Shown here piece by piece: positions 12,499 to 23,984 of a stretch of DNA of 64,000 bases; position 1 is the first letter of the stretch; every line of letters starts with the position of its first letter. The position numbers and the translations under genes were made by a program. Below the pieces are notes generated by a model. The model saw only the letters and a list, made by a program, of their open reading frames with translations, searched no databases and was not told the DNA's origin. Source of the DNA: Apostichopus japonicus (lineage: Eukaryota; Echinodermata; Holothuroidea; Aspidochirotida; Stichopodidae); NCBI RefSeq assembly GCF_037975245.1, contig NC_092562.1:16116521-16180520 (forward strand), written 5' to 3'.

Positions 12499-12809
12499 CA
12501 TGCGCGTAGCCAAGGGGGGACGAAGGGGGCAGCCGCACCCCCCCCCCCTTGAGCATATTTTTTAAATATTTTTTTTCATGTTTTTATGATATCGCTAGTA
12601 ATTTCAAAAGAGAAAATGCTAAGATGCAACTTACAAGGCCTGGGAAGTGCCATTTCCAACGATCTGGGAGGCATTTTCAGCCAAAATTTTCTTATACGCT
12701 TCGCCCAGATATATACGGCTCTGATAGTATGCAATGCCGTATCTACGGATCTGATAGTTTGCCTACATTTTCGCCCCTCCCTTGGCAAATTCCTGGCCGT
12801 ACGCGCCTG
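12499..12809 (-). mobile_element. hAT-type element C, copy 1
   Basis: This 311-bp element has ends CATGCGCGTAGCCAAGG and, read inward from the right, CAGGCGCGTACGGCCAGG. The flanking 8-mers agactgtg and aggctgtt match at 6 of 8 positions, a decayed target duplication. Its left part repeats the right part of copy C2 in inverted orientation (shared text such as agcattttctcttttgaaa). It carries a partial version of the shared core at about 12640-12710, in which the usual hairpin is replaced by other sequence. It has no coding capacity. Confidence 0.75.
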
Positions 12810-13275
12810 AGGCTGTTGAGAACATTACATGAGTTTTCCAGAGTAGGTTTGCAGGTGGTGCAAGGAACCTATCCCCACACCACATCTCTCTTTTGGGGGG
12901 GGGGACGAGGATGGTGAAACGGGGACGAAAAAGAAGTGCACACCCACGCAAACACTCAAACGTTCCGTAGTTAAAATGATGAAATGATATTTTGTTTTAA
13001 AACCCCTTACTGAAACTAAAGTTTCTCAATTGGGAGGGTTTCTCCTCCCCTTAGACCCTCTCCAAACGGATGAATGCCTAATGTTGTGCCTCCCCCTCTT
13101 AAAATCCATGACAGAGGGTACATCCTATAGGCCTATGGTATCATGAAATGTCATATCTTTGTAAGCCTCTAACCGTTGAAATTGGGACAAAATTTGCTTT
13201 CCCCGCCACACCATGAAGGTTAGCTGCGCGCCTGCCAGTGGCGGAGATTTCTTGTCAGAAGTGGGGGGGTTGCAG

Positions 13276-13517
13276 CAGGCGCGTAGCCAGGAATTTGCCA
13301 AGGGAGGGGCGAAACTGTAGATTCGGCATTGCAAACTATCTAAGCGTAGCGCCACCAAGAGTTGGCGCGAAGCGTACAAGAAAATTTTGGCTGTAAATGC
13401 CTCCCAGATCGCCGGAAATGGCACTTCCCATGCCTTGTTAGTTGTATCTTAGCATTTTCTCTTTTGAAAATACTAGCGGCTGCCCCCTTCGCCCCCCCCC
13501 CCTTGGCTACGCGCCTG
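13276..13517 (+). mobile_element. hAT-type element C, copy 2, nested in D
   Basis: The 242-bp element has ends CAGGCGCGTAGCCAGG and, inward from the right, CAGGCGCGTAGCCAAGG, which are near-identical inverted repeats. It is flanked by a perfect duplication, ggttgcag (13268-13275 and 13518-13525). It contains a full shared core (about 13337-13430), with the GCGCCACC and GTTGGCGCG arms. Insertion into D means it is younger than D. Confidence 0.9.
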
Positions 13518-14290
13518 GGTTGCAGGCCATTGATGAAATAAAAAGTCATAACTGCTGGCTCACTATCTACGTGGAGCGCCACCATAAGTTGGCGCGAAGT
13601 GCACAAGAATTTTTTGGCAAATATTGCCTCCCAGATTGCAGTAAATGGCACTGCCCAGGCCTTGAAAAGCTGCATTTAACCAGGGGCGTATGCAGGATTT
13701 TCTAACCCGGGGGCGCGTATTACTATCTAAGCGGAGCGCCACCATAGGTTAGCGCGCAGCGTACAAGCAAATTTCTGGTTTTGGTACCCCCAGATCACCG
13801 GAAATGGCACTTCTCGGGCTTGAAACTGACCAACCATATGTACACTTTTGCCTGAGAACCAAGTTTTTTCCAAATACTTTTTTTCTCATCTATAACCTTT
13901 TTGAAGATTGTCACCAGTCACACATCATGTTCGACTTCATCACATATCCTGTGGATCATTGCTTTTGTAGGTGATTCTTCATCGCGGCCCACAATATCCG
14001 TCAGCCCCACTGTTCAGAATTTGAAAATTCACAATTCTCGTGAATAAATTCACTTCAAAACATACCCATAATGTTGCACAAAATATCATCTATGGACAAC
14101 CGATATAGAAAAACCTCCTTCAAACCCTAACAGACGGGTCAAAATTGCACGAGTATGATGAAGTATGATGAAGAATGTTGGTTAGGGAATTTTCGAAAAT
14201 TCAGACGGCTACTAAAAAATTTCGTTGAAGGAAATAAAAATACACCACATATTTCCGAAACCGAACACTACACACATCGACAGTTTTGAG

Positions 14291-14847
14291 CATGGGCGCA
14301 GATCAGTCTTGGATAATGGTGGGGACGCGTGTCTGTTCTATGACACTATCTAAGCGGAGCGCGACCATGGGTTCGCGCGTAGCGTACGATTTTTTTGGGC
14401 AAATATACCTCCCAGATCGCCGGAAATAACACTTCCCAGACCTAATGATGCTCCTAAACCTCCTTAAGTTTTAGATCTCATGGCTTAGAAATTTAGTTTG
14501 GAGAAATACATGGGCGTCTGCAGAAGGAAAATCAGGGGACAAATAATCCAAGTAGACTTTTGTATATACGATGGGTCTGGGGTCCTCTCCCAGAAAACAA
14601 ATATAGACTGCCGCAAATGCGATTTCCGTCCTATATTTAACAACTGTGGATAAAATACAATAAAATGAGAACTGCTGCATGTCATTTGCACAATGCTGGA
14701 TCAAACTGCGCCAAAATTCAATACAGGGGAACTTGAAATGCAGCTATGGTCAAGACAAATTGGTGGGGACACGGTATATCATGTCCCCGCTATTGAAAAA
14801 GTTGGTGGGGACGCGTCCCGCAGTCCTCACCAGGATCTGCGCCCATG
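14291..14847 (+). mobile_element. hAT-type element E, nested in D
   Basis: The 557-bp element starts CATGGGCGCAGATCAG and ends as CATGGGCGCAGATCCTGG inward from the right. Flanking 8-mers gttttgag and gtttggag match 7 of 8. It holds a shared core at about 14344-14440, and its right part has two ggtggggac blocks. Open frames in this region are accidental and none resembles a transposase. Confidence 0.8.
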
Positions 14848-15607
14848 GTTTGGAGGCTGTTTATCGTGGAACGCCATTTTCATGCTCACTGATATGATGT
14901 GATATCTGCTGTTTGCCTCACAAATTCGAATAATTTTGTCACTGTTCCTCTTTCTCTTCCCGTTTTCTTGCCGTATTTTCTACTCCATCCTTTTCTCTTT
15001 CTTCTTTTTCTTTTCCTTCCTTCACCTCGTTGAAGTTGGCAAGTGTATACAGATCCAAAGCTATTCAACAGCAACAAAACGTTATTTTGTGTATGTCTGT
15101 TGTGGGGTGAAGTTAGCGCTATGAGCTACAAGTTCCAATGCGCAAGGTGGGGGAAAGGGGCTAGAAATAATGTATGGGTCAATTCTAACTCGGTTTTCGG
15201 TCGTTAATTGTTGATGTAGCCTACCGGTAAAAGGTTGAAATGACTTTAACAATTTCAAATATAATAATTTGATTTATTATGCCATTTGGAGCACATAACA
15301 TAGGCTATAACAGAACATTACTGGCAAAAACTAGGGGGGGTTGATTGTGTGGGCCAACCCCCCCTCTTCAAAAAGTGGGGGGGTTAAAACCCCCCCAACC
15401 CCCCCTGTTTCTCCGCCAGTGGCGCCTGCCCCACTGAAAAGTAGGTCTTTGCCACATTTTCAAGTTCGTCTATAGGGTTCGTGGTTCGCTTATTTCCCGG
15501 GAAAGCAAGATGATTTGGAACGGCTACGTTGAAAGGTACACGTTCACTTGTTTAGTCACTTTTCAAGATACCCTGTTTGTCACGTAGGGCCAATGCTTTT
15601 GAAATGA

Positions 15608-15714
15608 AAAATAATTGACGGCGCTCTGTCAAAACGTAGTCATGATTTCTTTAAGAAAGAAAAATAATTGATGGCGCTCTTTCAAAAACGTAATGATGAT
15701 TTCTTTAAGAAAAA
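15608..15714 (+). repeat. Tandem duplication, about 54-bp unit
   Basis: Two adjacent copies share aaaataattga, ggcgctct, tcaaaa, acgta and atgatttctttaagaaa, with a few substitutions. There is no coding support. The surrounding stretch, 15430-16615, otherwise shows nothing I can assign. Confidence 0.7.
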
Positions 15715-16623
15715 CGTAAACGTGATGACTGAATCTTTTGAAGGTCCAATAATAGGCCATCAGCTGTAGCTCAAAAGTGGCTGTAAAATCAGTTTCGTTC
15801 CAGCAACACCGGGTCTAGACTTTTAATGCATTTTTGGGTAGTTTAATGCATCACAAACATTATATCAAAAGTTCTCCAAAAATTGCCTGCAGTATTTTTG
15901 TAACGCACCCTTGAAATTGGGTATGTTATGTAGACATTACGTGCTACAATGCTATGTATTTGGAACACACTAACGTTAATATTTGGTACAGTGGTGCAAA
16001 CAAACTACATTTTTCTTATATAATAATAAATTACGACTGAATTATATATTTTCTACAACAGTTGGGTCAGGGTTATAAGAATCATGGGAGAGGGTTCTGG
16101 GCTAAGGGTCAGGGAGGGGTGTTGTTAGGCGATACAAGTTGTGCAACCACATCCATTTTCGCTAAAATGGTAAAAGTGCACACTCTCATCTTTGAAAATG
16201 AAACCCAACTTTTACACATAACTTACTAATGGTTTTAATTATAAAATTGTACCACTTTTAATAAACTCCGATACCATGGTTTGTAATAAATAAATAAAAA
16301 GGAACAGACTTTTTCTGTGTTTCGAATGCTTTTCGTCTGTGCATGTATGAGTAAACATACACATATAATTAAATAATTGTAACACTCCCCATCCCAACTG
16401 TTTTACACATGTGACCCCCTCCCCCTCTACTTAAGATGTTGCTAAATCCCTGCTTACAGTGAGATGTACCCAAATGATCCTGGCTGCAGTGAGCTATTTC
16501 TTTTGTGAAGTTCAATATATAAGTTGGCACATTGAGACATGGCATATCGTAGATGGGAAATAAAGTACTGTAATAGCCAATGTATCCGTTACCTTAGTAC
16601 TCCTTCTACAGTCTTCTGCAAAC

Positions 16624-18543
16624 CAGGGACGTAGCCAGGGGGGAGCAGGGGGAGCGACCGCTCCCCCCCCCCCCCTTCAGTGTCGATTTTTTTTTTTTAA
16701 AGCTGTCGCTTTTTTAGCATGGTATTTTGTCAGTGCTCTTTTGATCTTGAATACTCGCAAGCTCCGTTAAGTCGATTATAATCGTAGTAACATTCACGCC
16801 TACTGATTCAGCACTTACTTAGGTTGACAGATGCAATTAGCTAATTTTAGCCTATAGCCTATTACAAGTCTACAGTTGGCCACTGCGTAATAAAATACAT
16901 ATTGCCTACCTAACCGCACTCTATGGAATGTCACGAACCGTATGCACAACAACGTCGACAACGTTCGTTCTCATCCTTTCTATGATTCGTCCTAACAGTT
17001 GTTGCACGAACAGCATGTTATGAAGCTAGCTAACAATCGTACGTGATACGCACTTCCTATAATAATTATTACACTGCTAATACACTGCGATAACGATATT
17101 TGTTTTTAGGCCACTGCATATCTGGCTATATTACAAAATATGAAAGTTTATATTGTCCATCAGTTAAGTTCGTCAAATGTATTAAAGTCCAGACATTGGA
17201 CAATAAACAAGAATCATCCTACTGGAAAAATTGTAAAAGAGCACTATGTTTGTCTTTCTGATATATTATGCAAAAGAACATGTAAAAGAATTTAAACAGG
17301 ATACAAAATCTGCTGATAATGATATCATATGATCAGGGGCGTAGCCAGTATGTAGCACTGTAGGCCCGGGCCTACATTTGTTTTGGCCAAGTTATCTTTT
17401 TTTTAAAACACCCATAATTCAAATCCATAAGCTTGCTGGACGAGTTTAAGAGTCTATAGACAGGAAAAACTATTGAAATGAACGTAGCAAGAATATGGCT
17501 ATATTAGGTGACCTATTCTTCTGTCATCTAGGCTGTCATTTCTATCGCGTGCTGTTTCATTCAACACTCTATCCGCCGAAAAAGACTAGGATCCGATCTT
17601 GTCAGTTTTTTAACATGTAGTTAAGAACCCGTTTACGCAGATAATATGTCAGTTGAGAAAACAGTTGAGAAATTTGCATCAGATGGCAATCGTCGGATAG
17701 CTCTCGCCTTCTCTTATTAGGCTAACTTAAACATTTACTAGCTGCAGTTGTATCAAAGACAATTACTGGCTATAGTTGTATCACAGACATTTCTGGCCTA
17801 TCTTTGTATCTACAAGTATCAGAAGTTGAAAAGTAAGACATACTCTGTACATATACCTTGCTAATTTTAATACATTATGTAGTATTGAATCAGTGGCGTA
17901 GGAAGGTACTTTTGAGTGGGGGGGGGGGCTGAAGACTGATGGCCGGCCTGGGGGAGGGGTCTAAGGGGAGGGGGTGTCCCCCTCCCCTTTGGAATTTTTT
18001 GCATTTCCAGGTGGCCTCAGATGCAATTTGGTGCAATATAGCACACTTCAACACCCACTCCATTTTGTAAACTTAATTTTGTATTTCACCTGGCCTTAGA
18101 TGCAATTTGGTGCTCCAAATGAGATTTTTTTTTCTCATTTGGAAATGAAAAAGGGGTTTTCTGACTTGCGGAGAGGGGGGGGGGGGCGGAATGATACTTC
18201 CGCCCCTCCACATTTTTCACTGGGGGGCTGGCGCCCCCCCAGCCCCCCCCGGTTCCTACGCCCTTGTATTGAATTACGTACTATTTTCAATCGTTTGTTT
18301 TTTGGGTTTACAAGTGATATTGAATGAGGTGTCTCAAGTTAGCAAGAGGCCAGGGAACCAGAATGAACACTCGGGAAGGGCCGTTTCCGGCCATCTGGGG
18401 GGTTTGTAAAACCAAAAATTTTCTTGTACGCTCCGCGCCAACCGATGGTGGCGCTCCGCTCAGATAGTTGTGCATACAACTTTGTAAATCCATATCAATC
18501 GCAAAAAGTGCTCCCCCCTTTCAAATTCCTGGCTACGTCACTG
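16624..18543 (+). mobile_element. hAT-type composite element A, copy 1 (carries B1)
   Basis: The element starts CAGGGACGTAGCCAGG and ends as CAGTGACGTAGCCAGG inward from the right. It is flanked by a perfect duplication, ctgcaaac (16616-16623 and 18544-18551). It is colinear with A2 in inverted orientation over its whole length, apart from the B1 insertion at 17891-18266. An internal end-like motif, CAGGGGCGTAGCCAG (17334), shows that A may be a composite of two elements. The shared core lies near the right end (about 18368-18470). No coding content was seen. Confidence 0.92.
17891..18266 (+). mobile_element. hAT-type element B, copy 1, inserted in A1
   Basis: The 376-bp element has ends CAGTGGCGTAGGAAGG and, inward from the right, CAAGGGCGTAGGAACC. 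The 8-bp duplication tattgaat is at 17883-17890 and 18267-18274. The homologous point in A2 (34566-34573, on the other strand) has one copy of this 8-mer and no insertion, so both the boundaries and the duplication are directly demonstrated. It is a non-autonomous element without open frames of note. Confidence 0.95.
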
Positions 18544-18551
18544 CTGCAAAC

Positions 18552-19635
18552 TAAGTATTTCCTCCCACCCCCCCCTATAAGGAAATATTACAGATGTATC
18601 GAACATAGACATACAAGGTCCAGATAACTTTCTCTATCCACTCATATTCCGAGTTGAATTTGAAATTATACTTTCTATAAGTTCCTCATTATAGTTTGAA
18701 TACATTTATATCAATTTACGGTTGTACGGAAATTTTCAATAGATATAGTGACATTGATCGGGGGGGGGGGCGCTCCCACCTCCTTCGTTAAGTCGGGGAA
18801 GAATAAGACCACTACTGCAGGCCCAAGACGCCCCTACCATATAGGTTCATGCTCTGACCTCAATCAGTCCCGTGGAATTTAGAATTAAGCTTGGGGAGAG
18901 GGATGGGACGGGCCATATAGGCCAGGTGAGGGGAGGGGAGGAGGAAAGGCTGGACAGGTGATAGTGGGGACCCCTTCAGCATAACCTATTAAAAAATTAA
19001 TACTAATGACATATACCAGAGATCGTTAAATTCCTCAAACATTACGCCCATAGCGGCAGTGTTTGTACTTCATTACAATATAATTGAATCTCAGGTATAC
19101 ACATAGATCGATCGCGATGAAACTATCGTAATGCTTATCGCATACGATATTATACCGTAAATCATATCGCCCATCTTTTGTAGTGTTGATCTATGTAGGC
19201 CGGAGGGAGAGCTTAATTGGCTGCGGCTCCCGTGTACGGCCTCGCCTTTATAATACGGCACTATGACTCGAGGCTCAAACGTGCTAAAGTTCTGAATATG
19301 ACTCTTGTACTCATATACCAGACTCAGCTATGACTATATAATTAAAAATGTTACTCTTAGACAGCACACCACTGGCAGACTCCGTCAAACCCTCCCAATC
19401 ATTATTCACAACCACTTGGGCCAACAAATAATTGTATTTTCCCCGGTACTAACTTATTTTCCGAGGCTCAGATCAATATCATATCATGTTATGTATAGTA
19501 GCATAAATGTTATTTGTCAATCTAACGAGAACTCTGCAAGCACTATAGCACTGAGAGACTGGAACATGAAAACATATCATGTTTTACATTGTGCGTTGGA
19601 ATTTCATTCTTAGCTTATACAGTAAGTATATAGGC
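18552..19635. other. Intergenic stretch, nothing assigned
   Basis: Apart from G/C runs near 18760 and 18900, I see no gene, RNA or delimited element between A1 and B2. Confidence 0.45.
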
Positions 19636-19643
19636 AGGTGTAC

Positions 19644-20005
19644 CAGTGGCGTAGGAAGGTACTTTTGAGTGGGGGGCTGAAGACTGATGACCGGTCTGGG
19701 GGAGGGGTCTAAGGGGAGGGGGTGTCCCCCTCCCCTTTGGATTTTTTTTGCATTTCCAGGTGGCCTCAGATGCAATTTGGTGCAATATAGCACACTTCAA
19801 CACCCACTCCATTTTGTAAAGAATCTTGCATTTTCACCTGGCCTTAGATGCAATTTGGTGCTTCAAATGAGATTTTTTTCTCATTTGGAAATGAAAAAGG
19901 GGTTTCTGACTTGCGGAGCGGGGGGGGGGGGCGGAACGATACTTCCGCCCACCATATTTTTCACTGGGGGCTGGCCCCCCCAGCCCCCCGGTTCCTACGC
20001 CCTTG
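19644..20005 (+). mobile_element. hAT-type element B, copy 2
   Basis: This 362-bp copy has the same ends as B1 and is closely similar throughout. It is flanked by a perfect duplication, aggtgtac (19636-19643 and 20006-20013). It lies 1.4 kb from B1 in the same orientation. The G/C homopolymer lengths differ between the copies, the remainder aligning with few changes. Confidence 0.93.
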
Positions 20006-20725
20006 AGGTGTACCGTAGGTGATGTAGTGTGTGATGACGTGGACTTGGTATCATGTAAACGATATAGAGTCGCTCTGCATCCAGTCGGGACCAATGTGAA
20101 GCATGGAGGGAGGGGGGGTGGGGGCTTCCCCTCCATCTAAATATTCCATGTTCGATGTAGAGTTTTTCTTTCTTTACCTCATATCAGTTGTCGGTATTGC
20201 TGTAGGAAGGGTAAACCTGGCCTCGGTGCAGCAATATAAATGGGCCCCAAATTCACCCAAGTCCATTCATGATTTGGGCTTGACGAGAATGTTTTGTACC
20301 TCAATAGACACCCAGATATGGAGCTCTACTGTTAAGGAGATCGATTTATCATTGAACTTATTCAATCTCATTTCCGTGTTCGATTAGTTGACATTGTTTG
20401 TAACCATAACATATTTGTTTGGGATTGAAATCTTAACGCTTACTGAAATTCGGAGACATTCGTTCTTAACTGCTGCCATCTAATTATTTACATGCAGCAA
20501 TGTCAGTGGTATTGTTTGTTTGTTTTTTATTTATTATGAACTTTCTCAAAGAGACATGAGAGTCACATACAAATTAATGGCTAGAGTTATAAAAAAAATT
20601 AATAGATACTTTACCAACTCTGAAAAGAGCGCCTGGGTATTCAGATATCCACAGTCAAAGGCCAAATGGTGGGGGAGGGGGGGCGGGGACGGGGACGGGT
20701 ACGGGGAGATTCTATTAATTTAATT

Positions 20726-20985
20726 AGTGAGTGAGTGAGTGAGTGAGTGAGTGAGTGAGTGAGTGAGTGAGTGAGTGAGTGAGTGAGAGAGAGTGAGTGA
20801 GTGAGTGAGTGAGTGAGTGAGTGAGTGAGTGAGTGAGTGAGTGAGTGAGTGAGTGAGTGAGTGAGTGAGTGAGTGAGTGAGTGAGTGAGTGAGTGAGTGA
20901 GTGAGTGAGTGAGTGAGTGAGTGAGTGAGTGAGTGAGTGAGTGAGTGAGTGAGTGAGTGAGTGAGTGAGTGAGTGAGAGAGAGAG
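20726..20985 (+). repeat. (GAGT)n microsatellite, about 260 bp
   Basis: An almost uninterrupted tetranucleotide array reads GTGA/GAGT on the plus strand, with a GAGAGA interruption near 20785 and a GA-rich right edge. On the minus strand it is open as Thr-His-Ser-Leu repeats, which is an accident of a 4-bp repeat lacking stops and not a gene. Confidence 0.97.
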
Positions 20986-22435
20986 AAAAGGAGTGGACAT
21001 CTTGTAAGGCGGTACTGCGTCCCACCAAACCCACCTTTCAGGCTCCTGTACTTTCAGGGGCTGCGCATGGTGACGCGGTGAAGGAAATAAATAGTAAAAA
21101 CTTTCTGCCTGATCAATAGCTTATAGCTATGCGCGGAACTGCCGGCTGTGACGGTGGTATAAGGAATGACTGAAGCCTACAGTTATTTTCATCACTCAGT
21201 AGACAGTTAAATTGCTATTTTGAAGACTTTCTACACTTGCAAAAATGCTCCTTTTGAACTTTATTTTTTCTATACTTTATCAGTTTCATATACTACAACA
21301 GTTATAAACGATGCTCCACAAATAGTGCATGCTATTAATCTACCATGCAGGCACCAGCATTCAAAGACTATATCTTGTATATACACGGTATCGTTCGTCC
21401 TTTACATATTCTTACATACATGCTCGTAACGCAGTTTTCACAAAGTGTGCTTTCGTTGCCCGGTTTCATGACACGTGCAACACTCCACAGAAACTCGAGA
21501 CAACGTTCTCCACACAACAGTAATTTAATATACCCGCATATAATAATACCAAATCGGTCATGGAAACTTCCCCAGATAGATCCTAGTATTCAAAAAGCTT
21601 TTGCGTTGGTTCCCCTATTTTCTTTAAAATCTCTGCTGACCTGAGATTTGGTTGGATTGCACTTCTCCGAACTTACTACGGTACTATAACAACGAAACTT
21701 GCAACAAGAACAACAAAATTAACAACAGCAGCAAAACATAATTGTCTGAAATATATGGAGGCCACTCCGACAATGTGTAAACGTCGTTTACAAATTAAGA
21801 ACGCCCCTTCCCCCCCCCCCCCTTAACAACAAACAACAACAAGAAAACACATAAAAAACACTCACATGCATTAAAAAGGTTGAAACATAGTTCTTATAAA
21901 TCTATATAAAAACAACCAAAACGAGTCAAGATTATGTGTAATATTTATTCCCTTTCCAAGGAGACTCGTGATAAACTCACTGGGGTGGGGGGGGAGGGGC
22001 ATACCATCGTCGTCATGATCACGCTCTCACAGTGTGTCGATGTATAAGGGAATATTTCGATTCTCGTTGAAATCAAAGATAGCTAAGGTGGATATTGGTA
22101 ATGTTGATCCACGATAGTTATGGTGTAGTATTATAACTTCCTCACGCATGTTATGAATTTCACGATAGCTATTGTGGACTTTAAAAAGCCATTCGAATTG
22201 CTCACTGACTGATATTTATTTCTATAAAAAATATATATATATATATAAAAAACAGGCTAGATAACAGTGGTTTGCTTTGCGTAACTGCACATACATTGTG
22301 TTTCCTGTTCCTCGTTTCCAGTTTCCACGGCCTTTGCAGGACTTTCACTATGACCACGCACCAGTTTCCTTTTCCAACATTCCCATGCAGTCTATAGTGA
22401 CTTCCAAGTTTGCTGTTTATCTTTGCAGCTGTTGG
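20986..22435. other. Intergenic stretch, nothing assigned
   Basis: No supported gene or element was found. A short (TA)n run occurs at about 22228-22248, and CAA-rich simple sequence at 21690-21850. Confidence 0.45.
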
Positions 22436-22443
22436 GTCTTGAT

Positions 22444-23324
22444 CAGGGAAGGACTGGGTCTTAAAACCGGCCCGGGCCTTTTTAACCTAGACCGGCCCAT
22501 TATTCATTGATATGTTACTTACTAGTGATCGCCGTCCTGGGGGAGGGGGGTCCCCCTCCCCATTGAGATTTTTTGAAGTTAAGGAATGCCTAGATGCAAA
22601 ATGGTGCTATATTTTTTAATTTTGTAGGTTACAATAATCCTTTAAAAAAGACCCCAAAATAATTTCCAGAAGCAACACTTGATTAAGCTAAGGAAAGTTA
22701 AAAACGTAAACAAAAATAGACAAAATATATGTTTTAGACTGGATTTTAATAAGTTTTTCAAGCATTTTGTGACAACATGCTTGGAGAATTGAAAAAACCT
22801 AATAAAATCCACTAAAAGATATATGTTCATTAACACGAGCACATCATGTCTACGAGAGTAGGAGCCTACGCAGTTCGCTGCTTCTGACAGCCACACCATC
22901 AATGATATTTTAGTGTCAAGTTTGGCCAAGATCCCTATTTCCACAGATATCAACATGAATGCCTCAAGATGTTCTTGTGTCATTGTACTTCTTCAAACGG
23001 TTTTTGATTCTCTTCAAGGCAGAGAAAGAACGTTCACATGCCACTTGTGACACAGGTAGCGTTAGCAGCAGCTTGTAGGCAACCCCAATGCTCTTGTAAG
23101 CATCGGGGGAAAGGTTCAACTTGGGGAGCACCTTGTAGCAGCAGAGATCAAGGACAGTCTTTACATGACTGATTCCCACAGTTAAAAATATATTTCTACA
23201 AAGCCCGTCTGTATTCTATTATCTACTGTGAAAATGGGCTGTAATTTTTACCAGGCTCTCCAGCCCACCGGCCCATCGGGCCACCGGGCATTTCCCAAAT
23301 GCCCATGTGGCCAGTCCGCCACTG
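22444..23324 (-). mobile_element. hAT deletion derivative Z with transposase remnant
   Basis: The 881-bp element is flanked by a perfect duplication, gtcttgat (22436-22443 and 23325-23332). The ends read CAGGGAAGGACTGGGTC on the left and CAGTGGCGGACTGGCC inward from the right. It carries the C-terminal part of a hAT transposase on the minus strand and lacks the rest, so it is an internally deleted copy. It is the only element in the window that reveals the transposase type behind these CAGTGGCGGA-like ends. Confidence 0.92.
22860..23179 (-). pseudogene. hAT transposase C-terminal dimerisation domain, broken
   Basis: The minus-strand reading contains LLLTLPVSQVACERSFSALK followed by RIKNRLKK, the signature of the hAT family C-terminal dimerisation domain as found in ZMYM1-like domesticated and mobile hAT proteins. 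After a frameshift near 22980 it continues MTQEHLEAFMLISVE. After another near 22908 it continues IIDGVAVRSSELRRLL, the usual tail of this protein type. The catalytic N-terminal and RNase-H parts are absent. It cannot encode a working transposase. Confidence 0.88.
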
Positions 23325-23332
23325 GTCTTGAT

Positions 23333-23900
23333 TATTTTTAGATATATATATAGCCTTAAATGGGCTAGTTAACACATAAGGGCGGGTGCGTCTGGTATGA
23401 TGGGGTGGTGGTGGGGATGGGTTATGAAGGATGCATATTGCTTACCCTTGACTAGTACCGAAGTACCGGTAGCTATACAGCTATGGCTTCACCGTGCAGG
23501 AGAATGTGTTTGTATATGCTTATAGAACGTAATTTGACGCATTGATATTATTTTCAACTCTTCTTAATATTTTCAATTAAATTCAAACAAATTTAAATTC
23601 AGTTTTTACCTCTATTATTATTACTTTCAATTTTCAAAGCTATTTCCAATGTTATTTTCAATTTTTATTTTCATTATTTTCAGTTCGTCTCAATCAATGA
23701 GTTCACCTCTAGTTGGTTTATGAGTTAAATTCGCCAAAATTAATGGATTCAACCATCGACCTGCATTTACTCAGAAAAATAGGGGACCTGAAAGTAAAAT
23801 CTACCACCCCGTAGTCCGCTAAAATTGGACCAGGAACGACGAGAGTAGCTGAACTCATATGGATCATGTTATCCCGGATTTCAAGGGACAGTATACCCAC
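23333..23900. other. AT-rich spacer between hAT Z and LINE relic
   Basis: Low-complexity TTTTCAATTTT-type sequence fills 23540-23690. A 60-codon minus-strand open frame at 23718-23900 resembles no family I know and is not called as a gene. Confidence 0.4.
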
Positions 23901-23984
23901 TTAATTTTTTTATTAAACTTGATTTAATGAGGGTGACTCGGTAAGCCAGAGTTTATCTTCCCCGAGGCCCTCAGTTTGGAAGAG

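Larger units (their letters stand above)
13236..15421. mobile_element. hAT-type element D, host of nested insertions
   Basis: The ends read CAGTGGCGGAGATTTC on the left and CACTGGCGGAGAAACAG inward from the right. A perfect 8-bp duplication, gcgcctgc, flanks the element (13228-13235 and 15422-15429). Within the 2186 bp lie C2 (13276-13517), E (14291-14847) and a left-end fragment at 13681 (CAGGGGCGTATGCAGG) whose right end I could not find. D's own sequence includes one copy of the shared core (13559-13665) and, near its right end, inverted G and C runs. No transposase is visible. Confidence 0.85.

Noticed and set aside
12549-13705. Several open frames of 60-120 codons on both strands
   Set aside because: All lie inside hAT-type elements C and D. 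They repeat between copies only because the element sequence repeats, and none resembles a transposase.
20641-21034. Minus-strand open frames of over 100 codons made of Thr-His-Ser-Leu repeats
   Set aside because: A 4-bp repeat without stops is open in all three frames on that strand. There is no unique coding sequence.
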